DNA from: Maricurvus nonylphenolicus
GTDB lineage: Bacteria > Pseudomonadota > Gammaproteobacteria > Pseudomonadales > Cellvibrionaceae
Direction: 5' to 3'
DNA length: 64,000 nucleotides
Assembly (NCBI RefSeq): GCF_042854845.1
Contig: NZ_AP031498.1
Coordinates: forward strand, 2,790,001 to 2,854,000
Shown: positions 32,663-41,672 of the stretch, piece by piece
Position numbering within the stretch: position 1 is the first letter of the stretch
Layout: the number at the start of each line of letters is the position of its first letter
The notes under the pieces: model-generated
Told to the model about the DNA's origin: nothing
Database searches by the model: none
What the model saw: only the letters and a program-made list of their open reading frames with translations
Position numbers and translations under genes: made by a program

Positions 32663-34969
32663 TTAGTCGTTGTCGTGAAGGTTGCTGCGCTGGGCGACTT
32701 GTTGCTCCCATTCAATGGCTTCAATCTCACGGCGAACCATGGTGGCAATTTCGTGGCTATCTTTGCCGGTACCATCAACCTGAATGGTGACTGCACCTTC
32801 AGCCATGGTGAAAGAGTTACCCATTGCACCAGGTGTGCCCACAACCGGCACCGCTGCGGCGGTTGCCATAGCCAGGCCTGCACCGGCTTGTTTTAAATCG
32901 CCCCCTTCAACAAGGCTGGCTATTTTCTGGCTACCAGCACTGGCCAACATATTGCCGCCAATACCACCCACAATTGAGCCCAGCAAGCCGCCAATCGCCA
33001 TACCTATTGGGCCACCCACAGCACCCAACATAGCGCCAACTTTGGCACCACCGACAGCACCGGCTATACCGCCGACATCACCAGCAATGGACGTGGCCTT
33101 TTGTACACCGGTTAAATTACTGCTGGTGGAAACGTCCGCAATACTTAACGCCCCCAAGCCAACCGCACCAGCAATGCCCAACTTGCCACCCAGCATGCGA
33201 GATAGTCTACCTTTGCCGCCCTTACCACCAACTCCACCGGCTGCACCACCTAACGCAGCATCAAGCGCGGCTTGGCGTGAACGCAAGCCTAACCAGGTAA
33301 TGGCAGCCCCCAATGAAGCGATCGCGGTAATAACCGGTGCTACGGCCAGCGCCAATGCACCAATGGCACCGGTACCAATGATTAACCATTTTGCCAGGGT
33401 TGGATGTTTCTCGATCCAACTGCCAATTCCATCAATGACAGGGGCAAGCGTGGTTGTAACGCTATCGAGTACAGGCAACAATCGATCGCCCAGGCGAATA
33501 AGAATGGCCTCCCAACGGTTGCGCAATACCGCCAATTTGTATGCGCGGGTTTTAGCGGTGCGAGCGTATTCATTTTCTACACTGCCGCTCATTTTTGTAG
33601 TGTCGGCGGCCAAGGCCATAACCCGTTGGTACTCTTCTATGTTGCCAACCATATTAGATACCGCCGCCATAGACTCACGGCCAAACAGGGTTTCTATCAC
33701 GCTACCGCGCACCGCGGCATCCTGATCACGGATGGCATTAAGCACCTCTGCAATTGTGCCTGCGGCGTTTGCCTGCATGGCTTGCGCCAGTGATACGGGA
33801 TCCAGCCCCAGGCTATTGAGTACTTCGGTTTGCTCTTTACTGGCAGCATCACCTGAGGTAAGCGCGCTGAGCATATTTTTCATGCTGGTGGCGGCTACCT
33901 CTGAACTTGGCGCAGCACCATCAATAATCGCAGCCAGCGCGGCTACCTGCGGCGATTTAAGGCCTGCGTTTTGACCCAGTGAACCTGCCCGGGAAAGGAT
34001 ATCGGTAATGTTTGCGGCGTTGGAACTTGAGCTGTCACCAATAAAGTTAATGGCATCACCCAACTGGCCAATTTGGGCCATGTTTAAGTTCATACCGGTA
34101 CGAATAGTGGTGATGCTGTCGGAAGCCTCATCGACACTGATACCGAAGGCAACCGATAATTTTTCTGTAACCTTGGCGAACTCTAACGCCTGATCTGCTG
34201 GCAGGTTAATTTTGCCACCCGCAGCAACCAGCTGGGCAATACCAGTCGCCCCAAGCGGGGAAACCTTACCCAGATCGAGGATTTGTTTTTTAAGGGTTGG
34301 CAGGTGGCCACCTTTAACGAACTTATCAACTTCGGTAATGGCGGTTTCAAACTCGATAGATCGCTGCATGGGGCTGGACAGCGCATTCTTAAGGCCATGC
34401 CCTACCCGGTTAAGCCCACCCGCTACCAGTGATGCATTGGCAGCACGCTGCAGGGCGTTGTCGTGTCTTGATTGCGCAGCATCTACGGTTGCCTGGGCTT
34501 TGGCTATGCCCTGCATACGCTTTTCAACGCGGCCATAGGCATCGGCCAGTTTATTTTGTTCGTCTGCTAGATTACGGGTGTTTATACCCGCTTCCTTGGC
34601 TTTGTTGTTGTAGCCTGCCAGTTGCTGGCGTTGGGATTGGTAGCGCTTCTCTAGGCGTTCCAGTGCGTTGCGTGATGCATTGTATTCACGGCGCTGTGCC
34701 CGGGTAATCTTGCCACCACTGTTAATTTCTTGGTGTAGTTTACGGGTGCTTTCGCGCTGGGCGTTAAGCTTGTTTTTGGTGGCATCCAGCTGTGGTTGGA
34801 TACGCTTAAGGTTGGCCACCACGTTTCGGTTTTTGCCGATGGCATTGAGCTCTGCTGTGCCACGGCTCAAGGCGTCAGCCATTTTATCGCCAACTTTGGC
34901 TACCTTATTGGCTGGACCAAGGAAGCGATCTGCACCCAGCAGTACATTCAGCTTTAATTCGTTAGACAT
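32663..34969 (-). CDS. T: tail tape measure protein, P2 gpT-like
   Basis: A 768-residue tape measure protein that sets tail length and is ejected during infection. Residues 20-200 are coiled coil (Lys/Arg/Gln-rich, NRNVVANLKRIQPQLDATK). The central TP901/P2 tape measure domain (about 210-420, FETAITEVDKF ... ITDILSRAG) is followed by hydrophobic Gly/Ala-rich segments (530-700) that can cross membranes. Length is close to P2 gpT (815). It ends 15 bp upstream of U. Confidence 0.93.
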   Translation of the reverse strand: MSNELKLNVLLGADRFLGPANKVAKVGDKMADALSRGTAELNAIGKNRNVVANLKRIQPQLDATKNKLNAQRESTRKLHQEINSGGKITRAQRREYNASRNALERLEKRYQSQRQQLAGYNNKAKEAGINTRNLADEQNKLADAYGRVEKRMQGIAKAQATVDAAQSRHDNALQRAANASLVAGGLNRVGHGLKNALSSPMQRSIEFETAITEVDKFVKGGHLPTLKKQILDLGKVSPLGATGIAQLVAAGGKINLPADQALEFAKVTEKLSVAFGISVDEASDSITTIRTGMNLNMAQIGQLGDAINFIGDSSSSNAANITDILSRAGSLGQNAGLKSPQVAALAAIIDGAAPSSEVAATSMKNMLSALTSGDAASKEQTEVLNSLGLDPVSLAQAMQANAAGTIAEVLNAIRDQDAAVRGSVIETLFGRESMAAVSNMVGNIEEYQRVMALAADTTKMSGSVENEYARTAKTRAYKLAVLRNRWEAILIRLGDRLLPVLDSVTTTLAPVIDGIGSWIEKHPTLAKWLIIGTGAIGALALAVAPVITAIASLGAAITWLGLRSRQAALDAALGGAAGGVGGKGGKGRLSRMLGGKLGIAGAVGLGALSIADVSTSSNLTGVQKATSIAGDVGGIAGAVGGAKVGAMLGAVGGPIGMAIGGLLGSIVGGIGGNMLASAGSQKIASLVEGGDLKQAGAGLAMATAAAVPVVGTPGAMGNSFTMAEGAVTIQVDGTGKDSHEIATMVRREIEAIEWEQQVAQRSNLHDND

Positions 34970-34984
34970 GCTATAGTGATACCC

Positions 34985-35182
34985 ATGAACAAGTTAATGA
35001 CTGTTACAGCTCATTACTGGCGCGCTTGGCGCTGGCAATGGATTACCGCTTTCATCTTTGCAGCTTTAACCCTATGGTTATTTGCTGCTTCTGCGTTTGG
35101 CTTAGCCGTGGGCCTTGCTGCCATTGCGTTTGTATTTGGCTTCTTCTTTTCTGCCATGGTTGGCATGGCAGCCGACTGGTAA
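34985..35182 (+). CDS. small membrane protein inserted antisense between T and E'
   Basis: A 65-residue protein from ATG 34985 (GTG 34976 adds three residues). Basic and aromatic N-terminus (HYWRAWRWQW), then two hydrophobic helices (FIFAALTLWLFAASAFGLAVGL and IAFVFGFFFSAMVG). It lies on the rightward strand inside the leftward late operon, in a 280-bp gap, and its start is 6-16 bp from the divergent T start. Such orientation suggests a moron with its own promoter. I see no strong Shine-Dalgarno, so expression is uncertain. Confidence 0.45.
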   Translation: MNKLMTVTAHYWRAWRWQWITAFIFAALTLWLFAASAFGLAVGLAAIAFVFGFFFSAMVGMAADW

Positions 35183-35249
35183 TGTGGCAATCGCTTAAAG
35201 TGCATCCCTGCCACATCCCTGTATTTCCTAATTCGTAACACCAAGCCCG

Positions 35250-35659
35250 TTATCGTGGCTTTATGCTGCCCCGCTCTAACGCGGCTTCATGCAGTACGTC
35301 GAACTCTTCCAGCGTCAGGTTTTCTATTTCCGATGGCGGCCAGTGGAAGATAGCCGCCATATTGGCCATTTTGGCTAGGATGACTTCTTCGCTCGGGATT
35401 TGGCCTTCGGCTGTTCGAAAAAACCCTCTATTACCTCTAGGAGAGCATCGTAGTCAACAGTGTCAATTTCGTTGAATTCATCCGGCGTTATTTCAGCAAT
35501 GCGAGTTAGCAGAGTTTCGTTTTGATCGTCTGAATTCTCATGCTTACGCATTTCTCGCAGATCACCAATCTTGATGCGGCGCAACGTCAGCTTATCGGTG
35601 GTTTTGCCTTGTACGGTAATAGGTACCAGTAATTTGTAGTCTTTATTTGCAGTCAGCAT
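35250..35659 (-). CDS. E': tail assembly chaperone E-E' fusion made by -1 frameshift
   Basis: The reading frame of E shifts by -1 at T_TTT_TTC (complement of 35417-35423) and continues to the TAA at 35250. The extension ends MANMAAIFHWPPSEIENL and then LEEFDVLHEAALERGSI. The FHWPPSE segment is the GpE' signature of P2-like phages. In P2 the E+E' protein is made in the same way at T_TTT_TTG and is needed for tail assembly around the tape measure. The T gene follows downstream, as in P2. Confidence 0.85.
35375..35659 (-). CDS. E: tail assembly chaperone, P2 gpE-like
   Basis: A 94-residue protein, the size of P2 gpE (91). It starts MLTANKDYKLLVPITVQGKTTDKL and ends with a basic tail (KAKSRAKKSS). 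It lies between FII and T, the P2 position. A slippery T_TTT_TTC sits at codons for Phe-Phe near residue 80 and gives rise to the longer E-E' product. Confidence 0.9.
   Translation of the reverse strand: MLTANKDYKLLVPITVQGKTTDKLTLRRIKIGDLREMRKHENSDDQNETLLTRIAEITPDEFNEIDTVDYDALLEVIEGFFEQPKAKSRAKKSS
35417..35423 (-). other. programmed -1 frameshift site (T_TTT_TTC)
   Basis: In the E frame the codons read GGT TTT TTC GAA. Slipping one base back gives TTT TTT CGA and enters the open E' frame. The heptamer differs from the P2 one only in its last base. Confidence 0.8.
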
Positions 35660-35725
35660 AGTTTTATCTCGTTTATTGTAGGTTGGCGGGTTGCCCCGCC
35701 TACTTAAAGCAGCTTACAGGTGCTG

Positions 35726-36232
35726 TTACAGGCCTAATGCATTTCGCATTTCTTCGTAACGGTCAACACCGTCCACCACAAATTTAAGGTTGAGCATGTC
35801 GATTTCAATTAGCACCTTGTCGTTCAGGCTTATCTTAAAGTAAGCCAGCGGCAGAGCTGTTTTGAAATTGTTATTTTCTTGGCGCTTCCAGGTACCGATG
35901 TCCAACTCGCTCAAGCGCCCGCGCATAACAATTTCTACGCTATCAACAGCCAGGGTCTGGTCGTTCTCGTAAGCACCGCGAGCCCGCAATGGAACGCCAT
36001 CAACACCAGCTTGCCCAAAGCGTTTGGCCAGCTCTTCCATAAAGCCACCAAAGGTGAGCATGGCGACCATTTTTTCCAACCCCATATCGAGATCAACAGG
36101 ACCGCCCATGCCACCGCCGACATACTCTTCGGTTTTGATAGCTAATTTTGGAATTTCAATTTCTTCGATTTGCCCTTGGTAACCAACACCATCAAGAAAC
36201 AGATTTAGGTTTTTAAATTTACTGGGTAGCAT
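35726..36232 (-). CDS. FII: major tail tube protein, P2 gpFII-like
   Basis: A 168-residue protein, close to P2 FII (172). It starts MLPSKFKNLNLFLDGVGYQGQIEEIEIP and includes the conserved GGMGGPVDLDMGLEKM loop and a C-terminal EIDMLNLKFVVDGVDRYEEMRNALGL. It polymerises into the inner tail tube. It is preceded by the sheath gene FI, in P2 order. Confidence 0.95.
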   Translation of the reverse strand: MLPSKFKNLNLFLDGVGYQGQIEEIEIPKLAIKTEEYVGGGMGGPVDLDMGLEKMVAMLTFGGFMEELAKRFGQAGVDGVPLRARGAYENDQTLAVDSVEIVMRGRLSELDIGTWKRQENNNFKTALPLAYFKISLNDKVLIEIDMLNLKFVVDGVDRYEEMRNALGL

Positions 36233-36288
36233 GTGTGTGCTCCTAAAGTAATAAAGGGGTTAATGCGCTGCATACACAGCGCATACCA

Positions 36289-37458
36289 TTAAGCCGCTAC
36301 CGCAGCCGCAAAGTTGATTAGGTGACGGTCGGTAATACGCTGCTGGAATGTTAAATCTTCCAGTGGCGGCACTGGGGTGTAGTCGTAATCAACAATAAAC
36401 TTACCGGCCTTAAGCGTGTCTTTCGTGTTCAGCGTTGGATCTAGCCAAGCTTCCGCACCAATCAAATAGCCTTGATTTACCAGCTGGCGGAATTTCGCGT
36501 TTAACCCTTCTACGATATCTTTACCTAGTGTTGGATGTAGCGGTTGCTGAACAGCCCACAGGTGAGCCTCTGCCATAGTGTCGGCAATGACTTGAGCTGT
36601 ACGGGTATAGTTTTCAAACGCGAACAATGGATCTGCACTACAAGTGCGGGAGCCCCAGAAGCGGAAGCCATCTTGACGAATCAGTGTAGTCACTTCGTTC
36701 TCGTTTAGATGACCTGCATCGGTAGCAGGGCTTTGAAGATCCCAGGTAACATCTGAACTTAATCCGGTAACGCCTTGCACTGGCACGTTGGATAAGGTTT
36801 TGTGCCAGCCCACTTGCTCGTCAATCAAGGCGCGCAAGCCAAGTGCCCGAGCCGTTGCCCACGCCAAATCTGTTTGGCTGTTAACGCTATCCCACGCCAT
36901 AAAGTCTGGCCAAATGATCATCTGTTCACGGTTACCGAAGTTATCGCGGTAAGTGACGGCCTCTTCCTTGGTAGTAGCGCCCCATGCCGCGTTATAAGTA
37001 AAGCCGCGCAATTGCTTGGCAATGCTAGCCAACTCAGCCGCTACAGGTTGTGAATCCAAACCGGGTGCGCCCAAGATGCGTGGTTTAACATTGAGCTCTG
37101 TTTGGGCTGCCAATAAGGCTTGCAAACCAGTACGCCGCCCATTAACCACACCGCCTATCACGTTGGTGTTGGTTTCGGCTTCATCTGCACCTTCGGCAAC
37201 ACGGACAATAACCATAGCTGGATTAGTTTGATCTTTAATCGCATCCAAGCTTTTGGCCATGGTTCCCGTAGTACCAGCTTTGTCGAGAGCTTTGATAATG
37301 TCTGTTACCAAAACGCCTTCACCAGCCGGAAATGCAGCTGCATCGGCATCGTCGGCAGTTACAAGCATGCCAATTACGCCGGTTTCTACGGTACGAATTG
37401 GGCGCGTACCTTCGTTTAGCTCTAAGACGCGAACGCCGTGGTGGTAATCTTGTGGCAT
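36289..37458 (-). CDS. FI: tail sheath protein, P2 gpFI-like
   Basis: A 389-residue contractile sheath subunit (P2 FI is 396). It starts MPQDYHHGVRVLELNEGTRPI, and the late segments GFRFWGSRTCSADPLFAFENYTRTA and FIVDYDYTPVPPLEDL are typical of phage_sheath_1. Upstream is the fibre assembly gene. I see no palindrome like the V and O/P site ahead of it, so a separate PF-type promoter is not evident. Confidence 0.95.
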   Translation of the reverse strand: MPQDYHHGVRVLELNEGTRPIRTVETGVIGMLVTADDADAAAFPAGEGVLVTDIIKALDKAGTTGTMAKSLDAIKDQTNPAMVIVRVAEGADEAETNTNVIGGVVNGRRTGLQALLAAQTELNVKPRILGAPGLDSQPVAAELASIAKQLRGFTYNAAWGATTKEEAVTYRDNFGNREQMIIWPDFMAWDSVNSQTDLAWATARALGLRALIDEQVGWHKTLSNVPVQGVTGLSSDVTWDLQSPATDAGHLNENEVTTLIRQDGFRFWGSRTCSADPLFAFENYTRTAQVIADTMAEAHLWAVQQPLHPTLGKDIVEGLNAKFRQLVNQGYLIGAEAWLDPTLNTKDTLKAGKFIVDYDYTPVPPLEDLTFQQRITDRHLINFAAAVAA

Positions 37459-37495
37459 GTGATTCTCCTAATGTGTTGGCTACTGCGTATTTGTG

Positions 37496-38224
37496 TTATT
37501 GCGGTTTAATAGCTTCTAAAGCATCGATAAAAGGTTGCTTTATAGCCTCAATATTGTCGCCCACTTTGGCATTATTGATTGCTAACTTTCCATCCAGGCG
37601 AAGACTTCGAATAGTATCTAGCACCTGATTCATCCCTAAAGCTTCGGCCAAAATGTCGTCTGTGGATTCCTGTGCGGATAAACTTTTATAGCGCATGTTG
37701 TCAGCTATAGCTGACGGGATTTCGCCTTCGTAGTTTGCATCCTTGAATTCTTTAGCTACTTGGTATGCCCTGTTATATTCTTCCAAAGTACCTTCGCCTG
37801 GGGAAATGAAGCGTGCCCTGGCTTCGCCAGCGAGAATATCTAACTCGTAACAGGAAATTTGCTGTTCATTTAAGAGGGCAGCGGTTTGATCGCAAACCCA
37901 TTCGCCATCGACCCACTTATCAAATTCACCAGGTACATTTTTCGTATAACCTGTAGGTATAGGGCCAAAGTCTGATATTTTTTTCTCAGACTTATCTGTA
38001 ACACTGTAAATAACAGAAGCACGATGGTCTTCTTTAGCGGTCCACTTGCCACCCTCTCTAACGCAGGCAAAACCCGTTTGAACTTCAATTGGGGAGTCGA
38101 AAGTGGTATGAGGGACTTTCATGTATACGGGCTTGCCAGCAATACTTGATTCCAGAGGATCAATCTCTGCTTTAGTAGTTGCAATGTATTCGCCTGTAAT
38201 AGAATCAAAATAATGCAGATCCAT
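37496..38224 (-). CDS. G: tail fibre assembly protein/chaperone, gpG-position
   Basis: A 242-residue protein. The first residues MDLHYFDSITGEYIATTKAEIDPLE and the WTAKEDHR motif resemble the N-terminus of tail fibre assembly proteins (Tfa/gpG type). The C-terminal half is helical and longer than P2 gpG (175). It immediately follows the fibre gene (8 bp). It probably folds or caps the fibre. Confidence in the exact family is moderate. Confidence 0.7.
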   Translation of the reverse strand: MDLHYFDSITGEYIATTKAEIDPLESSIAGKPVYMKVPHTTFDSPIEVQTGFACVREGGKWTAKEDHRASVIYSVTDKSEKKISDFGPIPTGYTKNVPGEFDKWVDGEWVCDQTAALLNEQQISCYELDILAGEARARFISPGEGTLEEYNRAYQVAKEFKDANYEGEIPSAIADNMRYKSLSAQESTDDILAEALGMNQVLDTIRSLRLDGKLAINNAKVGDNIEAIKQPFIDALEAIKPQ

Positions 38225-38232
38225 AGTACCCC

Positions 38233-39243
38233 CTAATATTTGATGATGCCCATGAAAGCAATGTTGCGAGATCGGTGTTTATTTAGATCTCTGTACAGAA
38301 CCGTTGAGCTGTTGTAAGTGCTACTATTTCCGTCTGAACCAGGTAAGTTAATCCGATCAGAATGCATGTGCCCCCACTCAAGTTCGGAGTTATAATTTCC
38401 TCCCGCATCTGACCAGCTAGAAGAAGCGGCATAAAATGCATCTTGGGCTTCTTGCCAGGTACCCAAAGCTCGACCAGAATCAATACCGCGACCGTCATCC
38501 CAGAAGCGCATAAATTCACCTCGGGCTTCTGGAATGTTAAAAGTTGTTGAGCCGTCACCTGCCCCCCATAGTGTTCCTATGGCTGCAAATAAATCCGAAT
38601 ATGTATCGCGGGATAATTCAGCACCATTCATACGTAGATAACCAGGTGGTGTTACTGAGCCAGCCCAAGGTAAAGGGGTTCCCGCAAGCACACCAGGTGG
38701 TGGAGGGTTGTTAGGGTTGTAGTACCAAGGGTCTGCCTTTTCCGGTGTCAGAATTCTGTCCGCTGCGGCACTTTGTACTTCTGAACTTGTTGCCTGTCTG
38801 CCAACACCAGCGATAGTCTCGCTGAATGTTGGATAATCAAACTCATTACCCGTTATCGTTACACTTGAAGGGGGTACAGTAGTAAGAGGGATGGTCGCTG
38901 TGATTAGCACTTTACCGTCAACCGCCTTACTTACTATGGGTGAGGCTTGTGCGTGGATTGCGAACAGATCGCCATTCTCGTCGACCAGACCAATTTCACG
39001 CAAATCATAAACATCAGTGCTGTCATCACGAATAGTTACGTGAATACGATCTGGCGCTAATACAGTAGCCCCAAACGTTGTCATTCGCTTTAGCTCTGTA
39101 TCAAGATCGGTAGCGGTGCTGTCGGGCACCCAATTACCAGAACCTAGTGCAATTTCTACAATACCCAACTGCAAACCTTGCCCATCTGCGGTTATGGCAG
39201 CGGCAATGCCGGCATCGGTAATAATCAGCGGGAGTGTGCTCAT
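38233..39243 (-). CDS. H: tail fibre protein, gpH-position, with tail-collar domain
   Basis: A 336-residue receptor-binding candidate, half the length of P2 gpH (669). Residues 1-150 match the phage tail-collar fibre N-terminal domain (LPLIITDAGIAAAITADGQG, VEIALGSGNWVP). Residues about 185-260 are a tail-collar domain (GSVTPPGYLRMNGAELSRDTYSDLFAAIG, then FNIPEARGEFMRFWDDGRGID). The last 60 residues are a variable tip (SSWSDAGGNYNSELEWGHMH). It overlaps the I gene by 4 bp. Confidence 0.88.
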   Translation of the reverse strand: MSTLPLIITDAGIAAAITADGQGLQLGIVEIALGSGNWVPDSTATDLDTELKRMTTFGATVLAPDRIHVTIRDDSTDVYDLREIGLVDENGDLFAIHAQASPIVSKAVDGKVLITATIPLTTVPPSSVTITGNEFDYPTFSETIAGVGRQATSSEVQSAAADRILTPEKADPWYYNPNNPPPPGVLAGTPLPWAGSVTPPGYLRMNGAELSRDTYSDLFAAIGTLWGAGDGSTTFNIPEARGEFMRFWDDGRGIDSGRALGTWQEAQDAFYAASSSWSDAGGNYNSELEWGHMHSDRINLPGSDGNSSTYNSSTVLYRDLNKHRSRNIAFMGIIKY

Positions 39244-39776
39244 GCTTCGACAAATTCCAATCGTTGGTAATAAGTGGCACGAACCGCACCACCGATATTA
39301 AGTGCGCTAGAGACTTCTACACCTGACTGCACTTCGTACTGCGAGCGTACAGGCTTGGCGCGATCGATAGCGCGAATAACGGCCTCCTGCAAATCAACGC
39401 CAATGGTTTCGCCGTTGTAGTTAATTAATGCATCGAAAGTATGTGGCACACCGGGTTCGTTTTTTTCGAACCATTCGGTGATTGAAATGTTGGAGCCAAA
39501 ACCGGCTACAACATTTTCTACCGCTTGACGAGTACCTTTAATACGGTGATTTTGAACGGCGGCATTTATCACGCCACGCTTAATGTGTTCAGGCCAATCT
39601 TTGTCCCATACATCTACCGACATAGCCCAGGCCAACCATGGCAGCATGTGTACCGGGCAAGTGTCTGGATCCCACACAGGGCGAGCATCCATAGGCAAAG
39701 CGTTGTGTCGTTTCGCAATAACAGCTTCTACGTCTTTTTCCAGATTGGAAGCGTTTGGCGGTAGCAGAGAAGTCAT
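39240..39776 (-). CDS. I: baseplate/tail protein, P2 gpI-like
   Basis: A 178-residue protein, near P2 gpI (176). It starts MTSLLPPNASNLEKDVEAVIA, with the family segment WDPDTCPVHMLPWLAWAMSVDVW. It links fibre and baseplate wedge. The start overlaps the J stop by 1 bp. Confidence 0.93.
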   Translation of the reverse strand: MTSLLPPNASNLEKDVEAVIAKRHNALPMDARPVWDPDTCPVHMLPWLAWAMSVDVWDKDWPEHIKRGVINAAVQNHRIKGTRQAVENVVAGFGSNISITEWFEKNEPGVPHTFDALINYNGETIGVDLQEAVIRAIDRAKPVRSQYEVQSGVEVSSALNIGGAVRATYYQRLEFVEA

Positions 39777-40756
39777 TAGGCAACCACCACATTAGATTCG
39801 GTGCAGTTAGCGGCTTGGGTATCGGTTATGGGTACATCTTCTGTGGGCGAATTGATAATGACTCGTTTAACCCCTTCTACATGCAAGGCCGCGTAGATGG
39901 CCGATATGGCTACCGGCTCACCGATGTTACTTTGCTTGTCTATCAGCTTTTGCAATGACGCTACAGCAGCCTGCAGAATAATATCGGCACCAGGGCCGGA
40001 TTCTATTTCCACAACCGCATCGATAATGTAATCGACAATTTCCGCGCTGCGAGTCGTTACACGATCAGTTAAAGGGCGAACGTTGTGGGCGCTTAAGCGT
40101 ACGCTTACGGTATCCAACAGCGGCTGATCGGCTGTACCATTGCCCTGGCGAGAAAGAATGGTAACAGCGACATCACCAGGCATAGGGTTGGCTAGGCCAG
40201 CGTCATCATCCACCTGAAGGCAGATAACGCCTTCAGGTAATTGATCAAGAATTGCCTGTGATAAATTGGCGTAGGAAAACTTCGGGGCCTTGATAGCGAC
40301 ATCTGCCACATTGGCATCGGCACTGCGGGCATGAAATTCATACGCGCCTTCTGGGCCTGCGGTGCTTTTGCCTTCTTGCGATAACTGAATGCGTAAACGG
40401 TAATCTGCGTCTTTTTCGTATACCGGCTCTACGGGGGGCACTGCATTCGGATCACCCTCTTCAAGCAGCAGGCGCGGAACATCAAAGCGGGCACCGATAT
40501 TATCCAAATCTGCCCCGACCGAATACGCCAACATAACGGCTAGCGCCGATTCGTTTTGGCGTTGACGTAACAGGGTTTCGCGATAGGCGGCTACTTGCAA
40601 AATTGCATAAGCTGGATCTGATTCTACCAAGGCGTCGTATTGTGAGTCCCGCGCTTTGAGATCGTCCAGCATTTCGGCAAAGACTTGCTCGAAGCTGATT
40701 TCTTCAATGATATCGGGTGGAGGCAGCTGGGATAAATCAACGGCGGTGTAACTCAT
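39776..40756 (-). CDS. J: baseplate wedge protein, P2 gpJ-like
   Basis: A 326-residue protein (P2 gpJ 302). It starts MSYTAVDLSQLPPPDIIEEISFEQVFAEML. AYSVGADLDNIGARFDVPR and the later HARSADANVADVAIKAP are typical of Baseplate_J. It overlaps W by 4 bp, in the P2 order W-J-I-H. Confidence 0.94.
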   Translation of the reverse strand: MSYTAVDLSQLPPPDIIEEISFEQVFAEMLDDLKARDSQYDALVESDPAYAILQVAAYRETLLRQRQNESALAVMLAYSVGADLDNIGARFDVPRLLLEEGDPNAVPPVEPVYEKDADYRLRIQLSQEGKSTAGPEGAYEFHARSADANVADVAIKAPKFSYANLSQAILDQLPEGVICLQVDDDAGLANPMPGDVAVTILSRQGNGTADQPLLDTVSVRLSAHNVRPLTDRVTTRSAEIVDYIIDAVVEIESGPGADIILQAAVASLQKLIDKQSNIGEPVAISAIYAALHVEGVKRVIINSPTEDVPITDTQAANCTESNVVVA

Positions 40757-41088
40757 AGCGGCACCCCTTCAAACAGAACTCGCTCACCTGATTCGCGATC
40801 CTCACCGTATACGGTTATGGCGGCTTTGCCGTTGGACTCAATACTGGTTGTTAGGCGCTGTAAGTTTAAGCGTGGTTCCCAACGCACCAGTGCATCGGCA
40901 CTGGCAGCGATTAAACGCATTCTGCCTGCAGGGTTGGCGGGCTGATCCACCATATGAAATAACAAAGAGCCGTAGTCGCGGCGCATTACGCGGGAACCAA
41001 TGGGCGTGGAAAGAATATTGCCGATAGATTGGCGCAGGTGGTCAACACCTGTTAATAGCTGTCCGGTATTTGCGCTCATGCCGTTCAT
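40753..41088 (-). CDS. W: baseplate protein, P2 gpW-like (gp25 lysozyme-like family)
   Basis: A 111-residue protein (P2 gpW 115) of the gp25-like fold. GVDHLRQSIGNILSTPIGSRVMRRDYGS is the family core. It is a baseplate component and follows V with a 4-bp overlap. Confidence 0.94.
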   Translation of the reverse strand: MNGMSANTGQLLTGVDHLRQSIGNILSTPIGSRVMRRDYGSLLFHMVDQPANPAGRMRLIAASADALVRWEPRLNLQRLTTSIESNGKAAITVYGEDRESGERVLFEGVPL

Positions 41089-41627
41089 TGCGCAGCGCTC
41101 GTATTTACGCCGCCACCGGCGTCATTACCGTCATTTTGTTTGTGGGTGTGACTGATTTGGCTTATTTCACCCGCAACTTGGTCTCCCGTACTGATGTGTG
41201 TACCGTCTTGGTTAAGATCGCCATTCAACTCGACATTCGCATTGATGATAATTTTGGTAGGCAAATTGAGGGTGATTGTGCCCTCTTCTTTGTTGAGTTC
41301 GTAGCTAATGCCACCGCGAAACAGTTTGCTAATGATGTCGGCATCATTGCTGGGGGCTGGGTGGTCATTGCTGTTTAAAGAGCACAGCACGATGGCTTGC
41401 GCAGTGTCGCCATTAGGGCACAGCACCACTACCTGTTCACCCTCGCTGTAAGGTTCCCAATCACGGTCATCACCGGCGCGCTTAACACCCCAGTTGATCC
41501 AGTTACTTTCCCAGCCTTGAGAGTCTTTCACGCGCACTTTTGCAGCGGTCGTATCAACGGCAAACACGGTACCCATACGCACGATGTTTTCGAGTAGGCG
41601 GTGAAGTTCTGCAAGGGAATAATTCAT
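41085..41627 (-). CDS. V: baseplate assembly/spike protein, P2 gpV-like
   Basis: A 180-residue protein (P2 gpV 211) that forms the trimeric membrane-piercing spike. It starts MNYSLAELHRLLENIVRMGTV, has an OB-fold (GWESNWINWGVKRAGDDRDWEPYSEGEQVVVLC), and a Thr/Asn/Gly-rich C-terminal beta-helix with HISTGDQVAGEISQISHTH, a likely ion-binding apex. I see no clear Shine-Dalgarno. The leader contains a 34-bp imperfect hairpin (41632-41665) and, further up, the late palindrome. Confidence 0.93.
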   Translation of the reverse strand: MNYSLAELHRLLENIVRMGTVFAVDTTAAKVRVKDSQGWESNWINWGVKRAGDDRDWEPYSEGEQVVVLCPNGDTAQAIVLCSLNSNDHPAPSNDADIISKLFRGGISYELNKEEGTITLNLPTKIIINANVELNGDLNQDGTHISTGDQVAGEISQISHTHKQNDGNDAGGGVNTSAAQ

Positions 41628-41672
41628 GTAGCGAGTGTGTTTTTCTTACATGAAAAATGCACTCGTTTGGCG

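Noticed and set aside
32784..33725. 313-codon plus-strand frame
   Set aside because: It is antisense to the tape measure gene; its low-complexity Pro/Ala composition is the mirror of the Gly/Ala-rich coding strand.
35014..35244. 76-codon minus-strand frame between T and E'
   Set aside because: It follows the leftward operon direction but has no family resemblance; the opposite-strand frame has better membrane-protein character, and the E' stop accounts for the left neighbour.
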